The position numbers and the translations under genes were made by a program. A DNA stretch of 64,000 nucleotides from Liminaster sp045576355. GTDB lineage: Bacteria; Bacteroidota; Bacteroidia; Bacteroidales; UBA3663. The DNA is taken from the NCBI GenBank assembly GCA_045576355.1, contig JAZNGG010000007.1, forward strand, positions 1-64,000, written 5' to 3'. The notes beneath the pieces are model-generated. The model made no database searches, had not been told where the DNA came from, and was given only the letters and a program-made list of their open reading frames with translations. This document shows, in pieces, positions 17,755-27,401 of the stretch; position 1 is the stretch's first letter, and the number at the start of each line of letters is the position of its first letter.

Positions 17755-19458
17755 ATGGCAACGTCCACAGAAAATATTGAAGAAAAAAAAGTCCTTAACT
17801 TCATAGAGCAAGCTATCGAAGAGGATATTGCAGCCGGCAAAGTCGCTGAGTCTCCCACCCAAGTAGTACACACACGTTTTCCACCAGAACCCAACGGCTA
17901 TCTTCACATTGGTCATGCCAAAGCTATTTGCATGGACTTTGGTGCGGCAGCTCGTTATGGGGGCAAATGTAATTTGCGCTTTGACGATACAAATCCATCA
18001 AAAGAAGATACCGAATATGTAGATGCTATCAAGGAAGATATCCATTGGTTAGGCTTTGACTGGGAGGACAGATTATATTATGCTTCAGACTATTTTGGAC
18101 AACTATGGGAATTGGCAGAAGAAATGATTCGTCGAGGTTTGGCCTATGTGGACGAACTCACATCTGAGGAAATTGCGGCACAAAAGGGAACCCCGACTGT
18201 ACCCGGTATAGAATCTCCATACAGAAACCGTCCGTGGGAAGAATCGTTAGATCTTTTCCGTCGCATGAACAAAGGAGAATTTGAAGAAGGGGCTATGACC
18301 CTACGCGCTAAAATCGACATGGCTAGTCCCAATATGCACTTCCGTGACCCCATCATGTATCGCATCATTAAACATCCTCATCATCGCACCGGGACAGCCT
18401 GGCAGGCCTATCCAATGTATGATTTTGCCCATGGACAATCGGACTTTTTTGAAGGAATCACACACTCTATCTGCACATTAGAGTTTGAAGTACATAGACC
18501 TCTATATATTTATTTTGCTAAAATACTGGCAGATATAAAAGGGACCTCCTATACCCCACGACAGATGGAGTTCAACAGACTGAATATGACCTACACGATG
18601 ATGTCCAAAAGGAAACTTTTAGCATTGGTCAAAGAGGGTTTGGTAAGAGGATGGGATGATCCTCGTATGCCTACAATCTGTGGTCTGCGCAGACGCGGAT
18701 ATACACCAGAGTCCATTCGGAACTTTATAACCAGTATTGGATATACAAAATTTGATGGGACCATAAGCATCAAATTATTAGAGCATGCAATTAGAGAGGA
18801 TCTTAATAAAAAGGCTTTACGCGTTATGGGAGTAATAGATCCTGTGAAACTCATCATTGAAAATTATCCAGAAGGTAAAACAGAAACCGTACAGATGGAA
18901 AACAACCCAGAGGATCCTAATGGCGGCACACACGATATGCCGTTCAGCCGAGAGCTCTACATAGAACGAGAAGACTTCCGGGAAGTAGCAGATAAAAAAT
19001 TCTTCCGCTTGACTATCGACAAAGAAGTTCGATTAAAAGGAGCTTACATTATCAAATGTACAGGTGTCCACAAAGATGAAAATGGAAAAATCACAGAGAT
19101 CATTTGTACTTACGATCCTGAATCCAAAAGCGGTATGCCGGGAGCAAATCGGAAAGTCAAGGGCACACTACACTGGGTATCGGCAAGCCATGCTATTCCG
19201 GTAGAAGTACGTCTTTATGACAATCTATTTACGGTCGAAGATCCATCTAATGATGAAAGAGATTTCCGCGAATTGCTAAATCCTCAGAGTGAAATTGTGC
19301 TACCAGAAGCATTTGTCGAACCATACGTAAAAACGGTTGCCACACAAGAAGTGGCGAAATTTCAATTCCAACGCATCGGTTACTTCTGTTTAGACCAAGA
19401 CTCCACTGCAGATCATTTGGTTTTCAACCGAACAACCATGCTTCGAGACTCCAAATAA
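17755..19458 (+). CDS. glnS: Glutaminyl-tRNA synthetase
   Basis: A class I synthetase that charges tRNA-Gln. The 567-residue protein has the HIGH motif at 51-54 ('PNGYLHIGHAK') and a KMSKS variant, 'MMSKRKL', near 281-287. The Gln-specific 'RFDDTNPSKEDTEYVDAIKEDI' and 'FSRELYIEREDF' in the anticodon-binding beta barrels distinguish it from GltX. Its presence implies direct charging of Gln rather than only the GatCAB route. It is the first gene of a plus-strand run with a TPR protein (7 bp gap), DedA and tgt. Confidence 0.97.
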   Translation: MATSTENIEEKKVLNFIEQAIEEDIAAGKVAESPTQVVHTRFPPEPNGYLHIGHAKAICMDFGAAARYGGKCNLRFDDTNPSKEDTEYVDAIKEDIHWLGFDWEDRLYYASDYFGQLWELAEEMIRRGLAYVDELTSEEIAAQKGTPTVPGIESPYRNRPWEESLDLFRRMNKGEFEEGAMTLRAKIDMASPNMHFRDPIMYRIIKHPHHRTGTAWQAYPMYDFAHGQSDFFEGITHSICTLEFEVHRPLYIYFAKILADIKGTSYTPRQMEFNRLNMTYTMMSKRKLLALVKEGLVRGWDDPRMPTICGLRRRGYTPESIRNFITSIGYTKFDGTISIKLLEHAIREDLNKKALRVMGVIDPVKLIIENYPEGKTETVQMENNPEDPNGGTHDMPFSRELYIEREDFREVADKKFFRLTIDKEVRLKGAYIIKCTGVHKDENGKITEIICTYDPESKSGMPGANRKVKGTLHWVSASHAIPVEVRLYDNLFTVEDPSNDERDFRELLNPQSEIVLPEAFVEPYVKTVATQEVAKFQFQRIGYFCLDQDSTADHLVFNRTTMLRDSK

Positions 19459-19465
19459 CTGAATA

Positions 19466-20923
19466 ATGCAAAAATCTGAAGCTTACATAAAATATCTGGA
19501 TTGTATTAAAACCGGTGAATTCTCCTATTTTGACGAGAATGAAATCGAAGATATAGTACTAGACTTTCTTGAGGATTTTCAACCTGATGAGGCTGAGAAG
19601 GCATTAGATTTAGGTGTTAAACTACATCCGGATAGTGAGCAATTACAAAAGTTACAAGTTTTAGTTGCCATCGATCACGGAGAATTGAATTTGGCAGAAA
19701 AATTACTGCACCCTTTTTTAAACGATGGGACAATTGCAACGTTAGACCTCCAATTCAATTTAGCTCTACGCCGCAAAGAGTATAGTAAAGCATGCTCTTT
19801 CTATGTTGAGGGTGTTAAAAAAGGCATTCTCAGCATAGAAGAAGCATGCAACGCGTATGAAAATTCTTGGAATGAACTTCCCAAAGAAGAGCTTCGAGAA
19901 GCGTTAATTCCTTTAAGCGATATCGCCCAAGACGATGCTTTTGGTCTTTGTTGCATTTCTCATCTATTGGTTAACATGAAGGAGTTCACTCCCGCTATTA
20001 AACTACTCAATCGATCTTTGGATTTAGATGCATACAATTTAGATTCGTGGAGATATTTGATGGGCTGTTATTTTGACACACTCCAATATGACAAATGCAT
20101 TGAGACATGTGACTACGCTTTAGCCATCGAAGATGATAACATCATAATGCATTTTGTAAGAGGGTTCATATACACGCATTATGGGGAATATGATAAAGCA
20201 ATACCGGACTTGAAGTTTGTTATAGATTATCGGGAAAATATTCATCCAACAAAACCTGTCAAGCCGGATGTACCTATCGAGGAACAGAAAGAACAACTCA
20301 TTACTGCCTATGAATTAATCCTCGAGTGTTATCGGAAAACCCAAAACATTAAGAATAGTCACTTCGTCCTTGAAAAACTTCTTCAGTTAAGGCCCAATGA
20401 TCCCAAGGTTCTTTTTGACATGACTCTTCAACTTATTTCAGAAGACAATTTTACTAAAGCACTAACTTCAATAGAATCTGCGATTGCCTTAGATCCGGAT
20501 AATAACAAATATAAATCTCTTCAAATCTCTATTCTTACTTCATTAGGAGAATATGAAGAGAGCCTTAAGATCTTGGATGAAGTACTGAAAAAGAATCCTC
20601 AATCCAAATCTGCTCTATTGGCTAAAGGAGAACTTTGTCTGCATTTAGGTTTATGGGAGGAAGCTGATAAAGTTTATAAAACATTATTAATTATCAATCC
20701 CAAAGATGCTCAAAGTCAAAAATTAATTGCCCGTTATTTTGCACGTATAGGAGATTGGGATACTTTAGACAAGTATTTTTCAAAAAAGGGCAACACTAAA
20801 ACTACCCCCCAAAAACAGAGTCGTAAACAGAGTTCCAATATAAAATCTGAAAAACCAATCAGAGAAGCAAAAGGAAAGTCATCTAAAAAAAAGAAAAGCG
20901 ACGATAATAATAAAACTATTTAA
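19466..20923 (+). CDS. Tetratricopeptide repeat protein
   Basis: A 485-residue soluble protein with at least eight TPR-like helix pairs, clearest at about 175-260 ('DSWRYLMGCYFDTLQYDKCIETCDYAL') and 310-430 ('FTKALTSIESAIALDPDNNKYKSLQ'). The N-terminal 30 residues are acidic; the last 45 are Lys/Ser-rich and probably disordered. There is no signal peptide, so it is cytosolic. The position 7 bp after glnS and 12 bp before the DedA gene shows co-transcription but does not reveal a role. Proteins of this kind following glnS occur in related genomes as far as I recall; no function is established. Confidence 0.85.
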   Translation: MQKSEAYIKYLDCIKTGEFSYFDENEIEDIVLDFLEDFQPDEAEKALDLGVKLHPDSEQLQKLQVLVAIDHGELNLAEKLLHPFLNDGTIATLDLQFNLALRRKEYSKACSFYVEGVKKGILSIEEACNAYENSWNELPKEELREALIPLSDIAQDDAFGLCCISHLLVNMKEFTPAIKLLNRSLDLDAYNLDSWRYLMGCYFDTLQYDKCIETCDYALAIEDDNIIMHFVRGFIYTHYGEYDKAIPDLKFVIDYRENIHPTKPVKPDVPIEEQKEQLITAYELILECYRKTQNIKNSHFVLEKLLQLRPNDPKVLFDMTLQLISEDNFTKALTSIESAIALDPDNNKYKSLQISILTSLGEYEESLKILDEVLKKNPQSKSALLAKGELCLHLGLWEEADKVYKTLLIINPKDAQSQKLIARYFARIGDWDTLDKYFSKKGNTKTTPQKQSRKQSSNIKSEKPIREAKGKSSKKKKSDDNNKTI

Positions 20924-20935
20924 AATTTTTATATT

Positions 20936-21568
20936 ATGCAAGAGATTTATGATTGGATTTCACAAAATATGAACTATGGTGTCATAACCTTTTTTATGGC
21001 GATAGAGAGTTCATTTATACCCTTCCCTTCGGAGGTAGTTATAATCCCCGCTGCTTACTTGGCCGTGACAGAAGGCTCTTTAAGTTTACCAATGATTATT
21101 CTATTTGGAACAATCGGGGCTCTTATTGGAGCTTTAGTCAACTATTATTTAGCTTGGTGGTTAGGTCGACCAATAGTGTATAAATTTGCCAATAGTAAAT
21201 TTGGACACATCTGTTTAATTAATCAAGAAAAGGTAGAACAAGCTGAAAAATATTTTGACAAGCATGGAGCAACAAGTACGTTTATCGGTCGTTTAATCCC
21301 AGCAATCCGACAATTAATTTCCATTCCTGCCGGACTTGCTAAAATGAAAATGTCAACATTTATCTTATTCACTTGTTTAGGAGCAGGTATTTGGAATGCA
21401 ATTTTAGCTGCTATCGGAGCCATATTTGGGAAAACCTATCAACCGGATTTCATCATTGCTAAAGTAGAAGAATATAGTGGTTATGTTCAAATTGGACTTA
21501 TTGTCATTATCTTAATTGGATTAGGTTGGTGGATTTGGGAAATCATTAAAGCAGGGAAAAAGAAATAA
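20936..21568 (+). CDS. DedA family membrane protein
   Basis: A 210-residue inner-membrane protein of the DedA/SNARE-associated family, implicated in undecaprenyl phosphate or phospholipid flipping and envelope homeostasis. Hallmarks are 'FFMAIESSFIPFPSEVVIIPAAYLA' (the re-entrant loop Glu), 'GALVNYYLAWWLGR' and 'FIGRLIPAIRQLISIPAGLAKM', the last containing the conserved Arg pair. Four to five hydrophobic segments are seen. Length is normal. It sits between a TPR protein and tgt in one operon. Confidence 0.93.
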   Translation: MQEIYDWISQNMNYGVITFFMAIESSFIPFPSEVVIIPAAYLAVTEGSLSLPMIILFGTIGALIGALVNYYLAWWLGRPIVYKFANSKFGHICLINQEKVEQAEKYFDKHGATSTFIGRLIPAIRQLISIPAGLAKMKMSTFILFTCLGAGIWNAILAAIGAIFGKTYQPDFIIAKVEEYSGYVQIGLIVIILIGLGWWIWEIIKAGKKK

Positions 21569-21597
21569 ATATATAACACTTCTTTCTATACATAACA

Positions 21598-22728
21598 ATG
21601 ACATTTGAACTTCATGCTCAAGATAATAATTCATGGGCAAGAGCAGGCCTTATAACAACAGATCACGGACAAATTGAAACACCAATATTCATGCCTGTTG
21701 GAACTGTTGGCAGTGTTAAGTGTTGCCACTTTACCGAACTGAAAAACGATGTCAAAGCACAGATTATATTGGGCAACACTTATCATCTCTATTTACGTCC
21801 GGGATTAGATATTCTCCAACAAGCCGGAGGATTACATAAGTTCAATGGATGGGATCGGCCCATATTGACTGATAGCGGGGGATTTCAAGTTTTTTCTCTT
21901 TCTGACAATCGTAAATTAACAGAAGAAGGGGCAACTTTCAGATCCCACATAGACGGATCAAAACATCTCTTTACTCCCGAACGAGTTATGGACATAGAGA
22001 GGATCATTGGTGCAGACATCATGATGGCATTTGACGAATGCCCTCCGGGACAATCCGATTACACATATGCTAAGAACTCATTGGGATTAACAGAAAGATG
22101 GCTGGATCGTTGTATCAAGCGTTTTGATGAAACTGAAGGACTTTATGGTTATAGACAGAGTCTATTTCCTATCGTCCAAGGATGTGTATATCCGGATCTT
22201 AGAAAACGGGCTGCGGAAAATGTTGCTGCCAAAGGTTGTGACGGCAATGCTATCGGAGGATTGGCCGTTGGGGAACCAACAGAAAAAATGTATGAAATGA
22301 TAGAGGTCGTCAACGAAATTCTTCCCCAAGACAAACCTCGTTATCTGATGGGAGTCGGGACTCCTGCCAACATATTGGAAGGCATCGAACGAGGTGTTGA
22401 TATGTTCGATTGTGTCATGCCTACAAGAAACGGACGTAATGGTATGCTTTTCACTAAGCATGGAATCATGAATATGAAAAATGCAAAATGGGCCAATGAT
22501 TTCTCACCTCTTCAGGAAGATGGACCTTGTGAAATAGACCGATTATACTCTAAAGCATATGTAAGACATCTCTTTCATGCTCAAGAGTATTTAGCATTAC
22601 AGATTGCATCTATTCACAATCTATCTTTTTACTTGTGGCTAGTCCAAGAAGCAAGGAAGCACATTATTATTGGAGACTTCAAACACTGGAAGGAAGATAT
22701 GCTTGTAAAAGTTACAACTAGGTTGTAA
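21598..22728 (+). CDS. tgt: tRNA-guanine transglycosylase
   Basis: Tgt exchanges G34 of Asp/Asn/His/Tyr tRNAs for preQ1 on the way to queuosine. The 376-residue protein has the general-acid Asp in 'TDSGGFQVFSL' (Asp92) and the nucleophile in 'FDCVMPTRNGRNG' (Asp271). The zinc site is unusual: where the family has CxCxxC before 'YSxAYxRHL', this protein has 'GPCEIDRLYSKAYVRHL', keeping only one Cys (about 311), plus the His in 'IASIHNL' (about 340). The same may hold across Bacteroidota. It ends the glnS-TPR-DedA-tgt run. Confidence 0.96.
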   Translation: MTFELHAQDNNSWARAGLITTDHGQIETPIFMPVGTVGSVKCCHFTELKNDVKAQIILGNTYHLYLRPGLDILQQAGGLHKFNGWDRPILTDSGGFQVFSLSDNRKLTEEGATFRSHIDGSKHLFTPERVMDIERIIGADIMMAFDECPPGQSDYTYAKNSLGLTERWLDRCIKRFDETEGLYGYRQSLFPIVQGCVYPDLRKRAAENVAAKGCDGNAIGGLAVGEPTEKMYEMIEVVNEILPQDKPRYLMGVGTPANILEGIERGVDMFDCVMPTRNGRNGMLFTKHGIMNMKNAKWANDFSPLQEDGPCEIDRLYSKAYVRHLFHAQEYLALQIASIHNLSFYLWLVQEARKHIIIGDFKHWKEDMLVKVTTRL

Positions 22729-22814
22729 TTTTTTTAGGACAAACAAATTCTTTTATATATTCTAATATCTTGCTCCTCCTCATCTTAACCTATTAGTCTT
22801 CTATTACATCTGAT

Positions 22815-23747
22815 ATGAGAGTTCGAATTGTTTCCCCAGCAGGAAATATACCTAATAGAATAATACAAAAAGGCATAGAGACTATAGAATCATGGGGTTG
22901 GATTGTTGAAACCGCGAATCATGCAACCTCTATATATGGAAGATATGCCGGAAAACCGGAAGAACGGGCAAAAGACTTAATTGATGCTATAACAGACAAA
23001 ACAGTTGATATTATTTGGTGTGCAAGGGGTGGTTATGGGTGCATACATTTAATTGATTATCTGCCAATTAATATTATAAAAGAAAATCCCAAATGGTTGA
23101 TTGGATATAGCGATATTACAGTGTTACATGCGTTATGGAGTAAAGCAGGTATTCCATCCCTACATGCTCCTATGCTTAAACATTTAGGGGAAAATCCTCT
23201 TCATCCAAGTACACTATATATCAAAGATTTTCTTACACAGACTCCTTATCCAACATTTGATAACTATCAGTCAAATAGTCTGATGCAGGCCGATGAGAAT
23301 TACTCTTTTTCTTTATCTTTTCCATCTCACCCTTTAAATATTGATGGAGAAGTAATAGGGAAACTAGTAGGAGGAAATTTGGCTGTTATCTCCGCCCTCC
23401 ATGGCACATTCTTAGATTTTGACTACACAAATAGAATACTATTTATCGAAGACATTGCAGAGTCTCCATACAAAATTGATCGGATGCTTCAGTCTCTCAA
23501 GTACTCAGGTATTCTCCGTCAAATAAAAGGACTGATTGTCGGACAGTTTTCAGATTGTATAGAAGACCCTTTGATGAATGCCAGTATCTATGAGAACATA
23601 TATAACCTTATCTCTAATTATAATATTCCCGTTATCTTTAATGTCCCAATCGGTCATGTAACTGAAAACTATCCATTTATAGAACAAGGTCTATACAGAA
23701 TATCTTCTCAAAAAGGCATAACACAAATATTATCATTAACGAAATAA
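22815..23747 (+). CDS. LD-carboxypeptidase, S66 family
   Basis: A 310-residue serine peptidase of the S66 (LdcA/MccF) family, which removes the terminal D-Ala from peptidoglycan tetrapeptides during recycling. The nucleophile is Ser99 in 'LIGYSDITVLHAL'; the Glu in 'LFIEDIAESPYKIDRML' and the His in 'VPIGHVTENYPF' complete the triad. 'CARGGYGCIHLIDYL' forms the oxyanion region. No signal peptide, so cytosolic. It stands 86 bp after tgt and 62 bp before a glycosyltransferase and may be read with either group. A microcin-type self-immunity role (MccF) is possible but no microcin genes are nearby. Confidence 0.93.
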   Translation: MRVRIVSPAGNIPNRIIQKGIETIESWGWIVETANHATSIYGRYAGKPEERAKDLIDAITDKTVDIIWCARGGYGCIHLIDYLPINIIKENPKWLIGYSDITVLHALWSKAGIPSLHAPMLKHLGENPLHPSTLYIKDFLTQTPYPTFDNYQSNSLMQADENYSFSLSFPSHPLNIDGEVIGKLVGGNLAVISALHGTFLDFDYTNRILFIEDIAESPYKIDRMLQSLKYSGILRQIKGLIVGQFSDCIEDPLMNASIYENIYNLISNYNIPVIFNVPIGHVTENYPFIEQGLYRISSQKGITQILSLTK

Positions 23748-23809
23748 GCGTATAAATAGATTTTCAAACAATATTGAAATAATATATTCGTTTTAATTAA
23801 AACATCAAA

Positions 23810-24550
23810 GTGAAAAATCATAATACAGACTCCATTCCTTGCGTCAGCATAGTTACTGTTGTATATAATAGTTGCGATGTAATAGAAAAGACTATTTTAT
23901 CTGTAATAGAGCAATCTGCATCACATCAAATTGAGTACATTATAGTTGACGGAGGGAGTACTGATGGAACAATGGATATTATCCTTCAATATAAAGACCA
24001 AATTGACATCTTAATTTCTGAAAAAGACAGAGGCATCTATGATGCTATGAACAAAGGTATTCAAATAGCCTCTGGAGATTGGATATGCTTTATGAATGCA
24101 GGAGATACATTCTATGATACAGATACCATAAAGACTTTGTCGTTGGACAAAACTCCTAATGACAGAATTGTTTATGGAGATTGTGTCCTTGTAACCTCAA
24201 AAGGAAATTTTGTAAAAAAAGCACATCCTTTTTTTAATGAAAAAAGCATAATCAAAGGTATAGGAATATGTCATCAGTCAATTTATGCACCTACAGCTAT
24301 ACTAAAAAAGAGACCTTTTCAATGGAAAAAATTCCCACATTGTGCAGACTATGACTTTTTATATTATCTCCATACACAAGGATTCAAATTTGATTATCGA
24401 CCATATCCCTTATGTTATTACCAATATGGTGAAGGTTTTTCGTCCAATCCTAAAGATTACCAAAGTATTCTCAAAGAAAATGCCACAATACTAGGAAAAC
24501 GTTACTCATGGGCTTTTTATAAAGAAATCATCAGACATTGGCTTAAGTAA
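23810..24550 (+). CDS. Glycosyltransferase family 2
   Basis: A 246-residue GT-A enzyme with 'VSIVTVVYNSCDVIEKTILSV' at the N-terminus, the nucleotide-sugar motif 'IIVDGGSTDGT', and 'EKDRGIYDAMNKGIQIASGDWICFMNAGD' containing the DxD-like element (here NAGD). It resembles WcaE/colanic-type transferases. The start is GTG (23810); no in-frame ATG lies near. It opens a plus-strand polysaccharide cluster of four glycosyltransferases, an acyltransferase and Wzi. Donor and acceptor sugars cannot be read from sequence. Confidence 0.88.
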   Translation: MKNHNTDSIPCVSIVTVVYNSCDVIEKTILSVIEQSASHQIEYIIVDGGSTDGTMDIILQYKDQIDILISEKDRGIYDAMNKGIQIASGDWICFMNAGDTFYDTDTIKTLSLDKTPNDRIVYGDCVLVTSKGNFVKKAHPFFNEKSIIKGIGICHQSIYAPTAILKKRPFQWKKFPHCADYDFLYYLHTQGFKFDYRPYPLCYYQYGEGFSSNPKDYQSILKENATILGKRYSWAFYKEIIRHWLK

Positions 24551-24611
24551 CATTGATATTCAATTACAAATAACAATTAATAGTATTAACAAAACCCTAT
24601 TCAATAATATC

Positions 24612-25229
24612 ATGATAAAAAAAACTTTTCGTTATTTTGAAGATGGATTGTTCTTGATAATCATATCACCTATCCTATTCATATGTCGCATACATCCCAA
24701 AAGAAAGGAAATCCTCGAAGAAAGAAGACATTGGATAGTAATTTTATTTCCTGGACGAGAGAATAAAAAAAGTTCTATAATTGAATTATTTGGTCTTAAG
24801 GAATATCGTACACTCTTATATTATCGTCTCGGTGGGATTAGCAGATTATTTAGATGGTATCTCCCCGATGACCGATATAGTATAGCTTTAAATTGTAATA
24901 ACATTGGTAACAATTTTATTCTACATCACGGACACGGCACCCGCATTGGAGCAGTTCAAATCGGCGAGAACGTTGAAATTTGGCATAATGTAACTATTGG
25001 AACTGACATCTCTCATAGTGGGCATCGTCCTATCATTGGCAACAATGTAAAAATATATACAGGGGCAATTATCTTTGGCAATATCCATATTGGAGATCAT
25101 GCAATTATTGCTGCCGGGAGCATTGTGAATAAAAGTGTACCAGCTTATACGACGGTTGCAGGTAATCCTGCAAAAATCATAAAAACACATTCAGAGAAAT
25201 ATGACCACCATATTATACATCAGCCATGA
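24612..25229 (+). CDS. Serine-acetyltransferase-like hexapeptide transferase
   Basis: A 205-residue protein with a short hydrophobic N-terminus (about 10-27) and a C-terminal left-handed beta helix made of hexapeptide repeats ('IGNNFILHHGHGTRIG', 'IGENVEIWHNVTIGTD', 'IGNNVKIYTGAIIFGNIHIGDHAIIAAGSIV'). The ending 'TTVAGNPAKIIK' is typical of CysE/WcaB-type O-acetyltransferases. Within a glycosyltransferase cluster it is more likely to decorate sugars than to make O-acetylserine. Its 3' end overlaps the next gene by 29 bp. Confidence 0.87.
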   Translation: MIKKTFRYFEDGLFLIIISPILFICRIHPKRKEILEERRHWIVILFPGRENKKSSIIELFGLKEYRTLLYYRLGGISRLFRWYLPDDRYSIALNCNNIGNNFILHHGHGTRIGAVQIGENVEIWHNVTIGTDISHSGHRPIIGNNVKIYTGAIIFGNIHIGDHAIIAAGSIVNKSVPAYTTVAGNPAKIIKTHSEKYDHHIIHQP

Positions 25230-26352
25230 GCACGACAAAATCGCAGGATCCACGCTCTCTTTGTATAACCTCATACACTCTTTACCCCAAGACTATCAAG
25301 CAATTGTTTTATTGCCATCAACCGGAGTTGTCTATGACTACTTCACAAGTAAGGGTATTGAATGTATTGTTGCAAAATATCATGTAGATTTTGTTGGTTG
25401 GGGCTATAGTTATAAATATTTTTTGACTTTTCCCATTAGGCTAATACGAGATTGGTTCGACAATAGCAAAGCAATACGGAAAGTAATAAATACACTGAAA
25501 AACAAACACATAGACATTATACACACCAACACCAGCGTCATTGATTTCGGGCCAAAAATAGCACATAAGTTGAAGATCCCTCATGTATGGCATCTTCGTG
25601 AATTCATCGACTTGGACATGGGCTTTCAACCATTTTTAGGGTGGACACGACTTCGTAAAAAAATAAGTCGTTCGGATGCTATTATCAGCATCACAAAAGC
25701 TATTGCACGACACTATCATGTGCAAGATCACCCTCGAGCTACGATTATGTTTGATGCCGTAAGAAGCCGTACACAGCTACTATATTCAGAGAAGAAAGAG
25801 CCTTATTTTGTTTTTTGCGGGCAAATTGCCCCACACAAAGGACCTGAGATTGCTATTCATGCATTTAATATGTTTTGTAAGAAACATCCAGAATACCAAT
25901 TAAAATTTTTAGGAGGTTACGAAGATAATTATAAAGAAAAATTGCTATCTTTGGCAAACGAAACAACACGAGAAAAAATTCACTTCTCCGGTTTTGTTAA
26001 AAATGTAGAGAAAACAATTTCTCAAGCTACTGCCTTATTAATGTGTTCTCGAAATGAGGCACAAGGTCGGGTCACCATAGAAGCCATGCTTATGTCATGC
26101 CCTGTAATTGCAGCAGCTGCAGGAGGAACTCTGGAAATAGTATGTAATGAAGAAACTGGACTTCTTTTTGAAACCCCCGAAAATTGTTATGAAGCTATGG
26201 ATCGTATCGTTACAGATAAAAATTTAGCTTCATATATTCAAAAACAAGCCTTAGATTTTGCCAAAACATTTTTTCTAGAGGAGACTTATGGCGAACAATT
26301 AACACAAATATATAAAAACGTCATCAATTATAAAAAAGAGCACGTTATATGA
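25201..26352 (+). CDS. Glycosyltransferase family 4
   Basis: A 383-residue GT-B enzyme. The N-terminal Rossmann part has 'GSTLSLYNLIHSLPQDYQAIVLLPS'; the C-terminal part has 'FVFCGQIAPHKGPEIAIHAF' and 'LLMCSRNEAQGRVTIEAMLMSCPVIAAAAGGTLEIV', including the EAM(L) Glu and GG turn that bind the nucleotide sugar. Cytosolic face of the inner membrane is expected. It overlaps the acyltransferase before it and the GT2 after it (4 bp), so translation is coupled. Confidence 0.9.
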   Translation: MTTILYISHEHDKIAGSTLSLYNLIHSLPQDYQAIVLLPSTGVVYDYFTSKGIECIVAKYHVDFVGWGYSYKYFLTFPIRLIRDWFDNSKAIRKVINTLKNKHIDIIHTNTSVIDFGPKIAHKLKIPHVWHLREFIDLDMGFQPFLGWTRLRKKISRSDAIISITKAIARHYHVQDHPRATIMFDAVRSRTQLLYSEKKEPYFVFCGQIAPHKGPEIAIHAFNMFCKKHPEYQLKFLGGYEDNYKEKLLSLANETTREKIHFSGFVKNVEKTISQATALLMCSRNEAQGRVTIEAMLMSCPVIAAAAGGTLEIVCNEETGLLFETPENCYEAMDRIVTDKNLASYIQKQALDFAKTFFLEETYGEQLTQIYKNVINYKKEHVI

Positions 26353-27401
26353 AAGATTTGGCAATTGTCATCCCTGCATATAAAACTGACTATCTCGCAC
26401 AAACGCTAGATAGTTTTGCTCAGCAATCTTGTAAAAACTTCACAATTTATGTTGGAGACGATTGTAGCCCTCATGATATCCGCCCTATCGTTGAAATTTT
26501 TTCTGCTCGGATGGATATTAGATACCATCGTTTTGAGAATAATTTAGGGTCAAAAGATTTAGTAAAACAATGGGAACGATGTATAGAATTGACAGAAAAC
26601 GAGCCTTGGATTTGGCTATTTTCAGACGATGATCTCGTTTCTCCTAATTGTGTTGATTTTTTTTATAAAACCATATATCAAACAGATAATCAACAAATAT
26701 TCTCAAACACATATAATTTTAAAATAAATCAAGCTAAAAAAGGCCATAGCTACAAACTCTTTCATTTCGACACATTAGTCATCGAAGAGGACAATACATT
26801 AACACAAGATCAACAATACATAAAACCTTCATTTCCAAAAGAAATGTCAGCAGCACAATTTCTTAAGGCTAGACTTCAATACAAAATCAATAGTTTTGTT
26901 GTAGAGTATATTTTTGCTCGCTCATTGTATTATGAATCTGGAGGATTTGTCAATTTTGATATGGCTTGGGGCAGTGATGATGCAACATGGTTTAAGATGT
27001 CACATATATCACCTATATTAACTATTAATCATGCTAAAGTATATTGGAGAAAGAGCACAAGCAATATTACGCCAGACAATAGCAAATCTACAATACTTCG
27101 CAAAATGCATGCGACGATAGAATACCTTTCTTTTTGTTATCATCATCTATCAGACAACCAACAAGAATACATAGAGTTTGGTCACAAAAAGCTAATCCTT
27201 TTCAACTATTTTTTACATGCACTTATTAATGCATCTAATACATTAAATCATAAAGAATTAAAAACAATTACTGAAAACTATAAACGACAGGTATATCCCC
27301 TACGAATGATACCTTCATGTATGATCGTCTCAATAGCTCAAATTTTGATGATCATAAAAAAACTAATAATAAAAAGACATACTAAAAATACACAGAAATG
27401 A
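26349..27401 (+). CDS. Glycosyltransferase family 2
   Basis: A 350-residue GT-A enzyme: 'LAIVIPAYKTDYLAQTLDSFAQQ', 'FTIYVGDDCSP', and the metal-binding 'WIWLFSDDDLVSPNCVDFF'. 'MAWGSDDATWFKMS' near residue 210 is a plausible catalytic-base region. A hydrophobic stretch close to the C-terminus ('MIVSIAQILMIIKKLII') may tether it to the membrane. Four-base overlaps with the genes on both sides show tight coupling. Specificity unknown. Confidence 0.87.
   Translation: MKDLAIVIPAYKTDYLAQTLDSFAQQSCKNFTIYVGDDCSPHDIRPIVEIFSARMDIRYHRFENNLGSKDLVKQWERCIELTENEPWIWLFSDDDLVSPNCVDFFYKTIYQTDNQQIFSNTYNFKINQAKKGHSYKLFHFDTLVIEEDNTLTQDQQYIKPSFPKEMSAAQFLKARLQYKINSFVVEYIFARSLYYESGGFVNFDMAWGSDDATWFKMSHISPILTINHAKVYWRKSTSNITPDNSKSTILRKMHATIEYLSFCYHHLSDNQQEYIEFGHKKLILFNYFLHALINASNTLNHKELKTITENYKRQVYPLRMIPSCMIVSIAQILMIIKKLIIKRHTKNTQK

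Noticed and set aside
22815..23747. MccF-type microcin immunity
   Set aside because: The family also contains ordinary LD-carboxypeptidases and no microcin biosynthetic genes are nearby.
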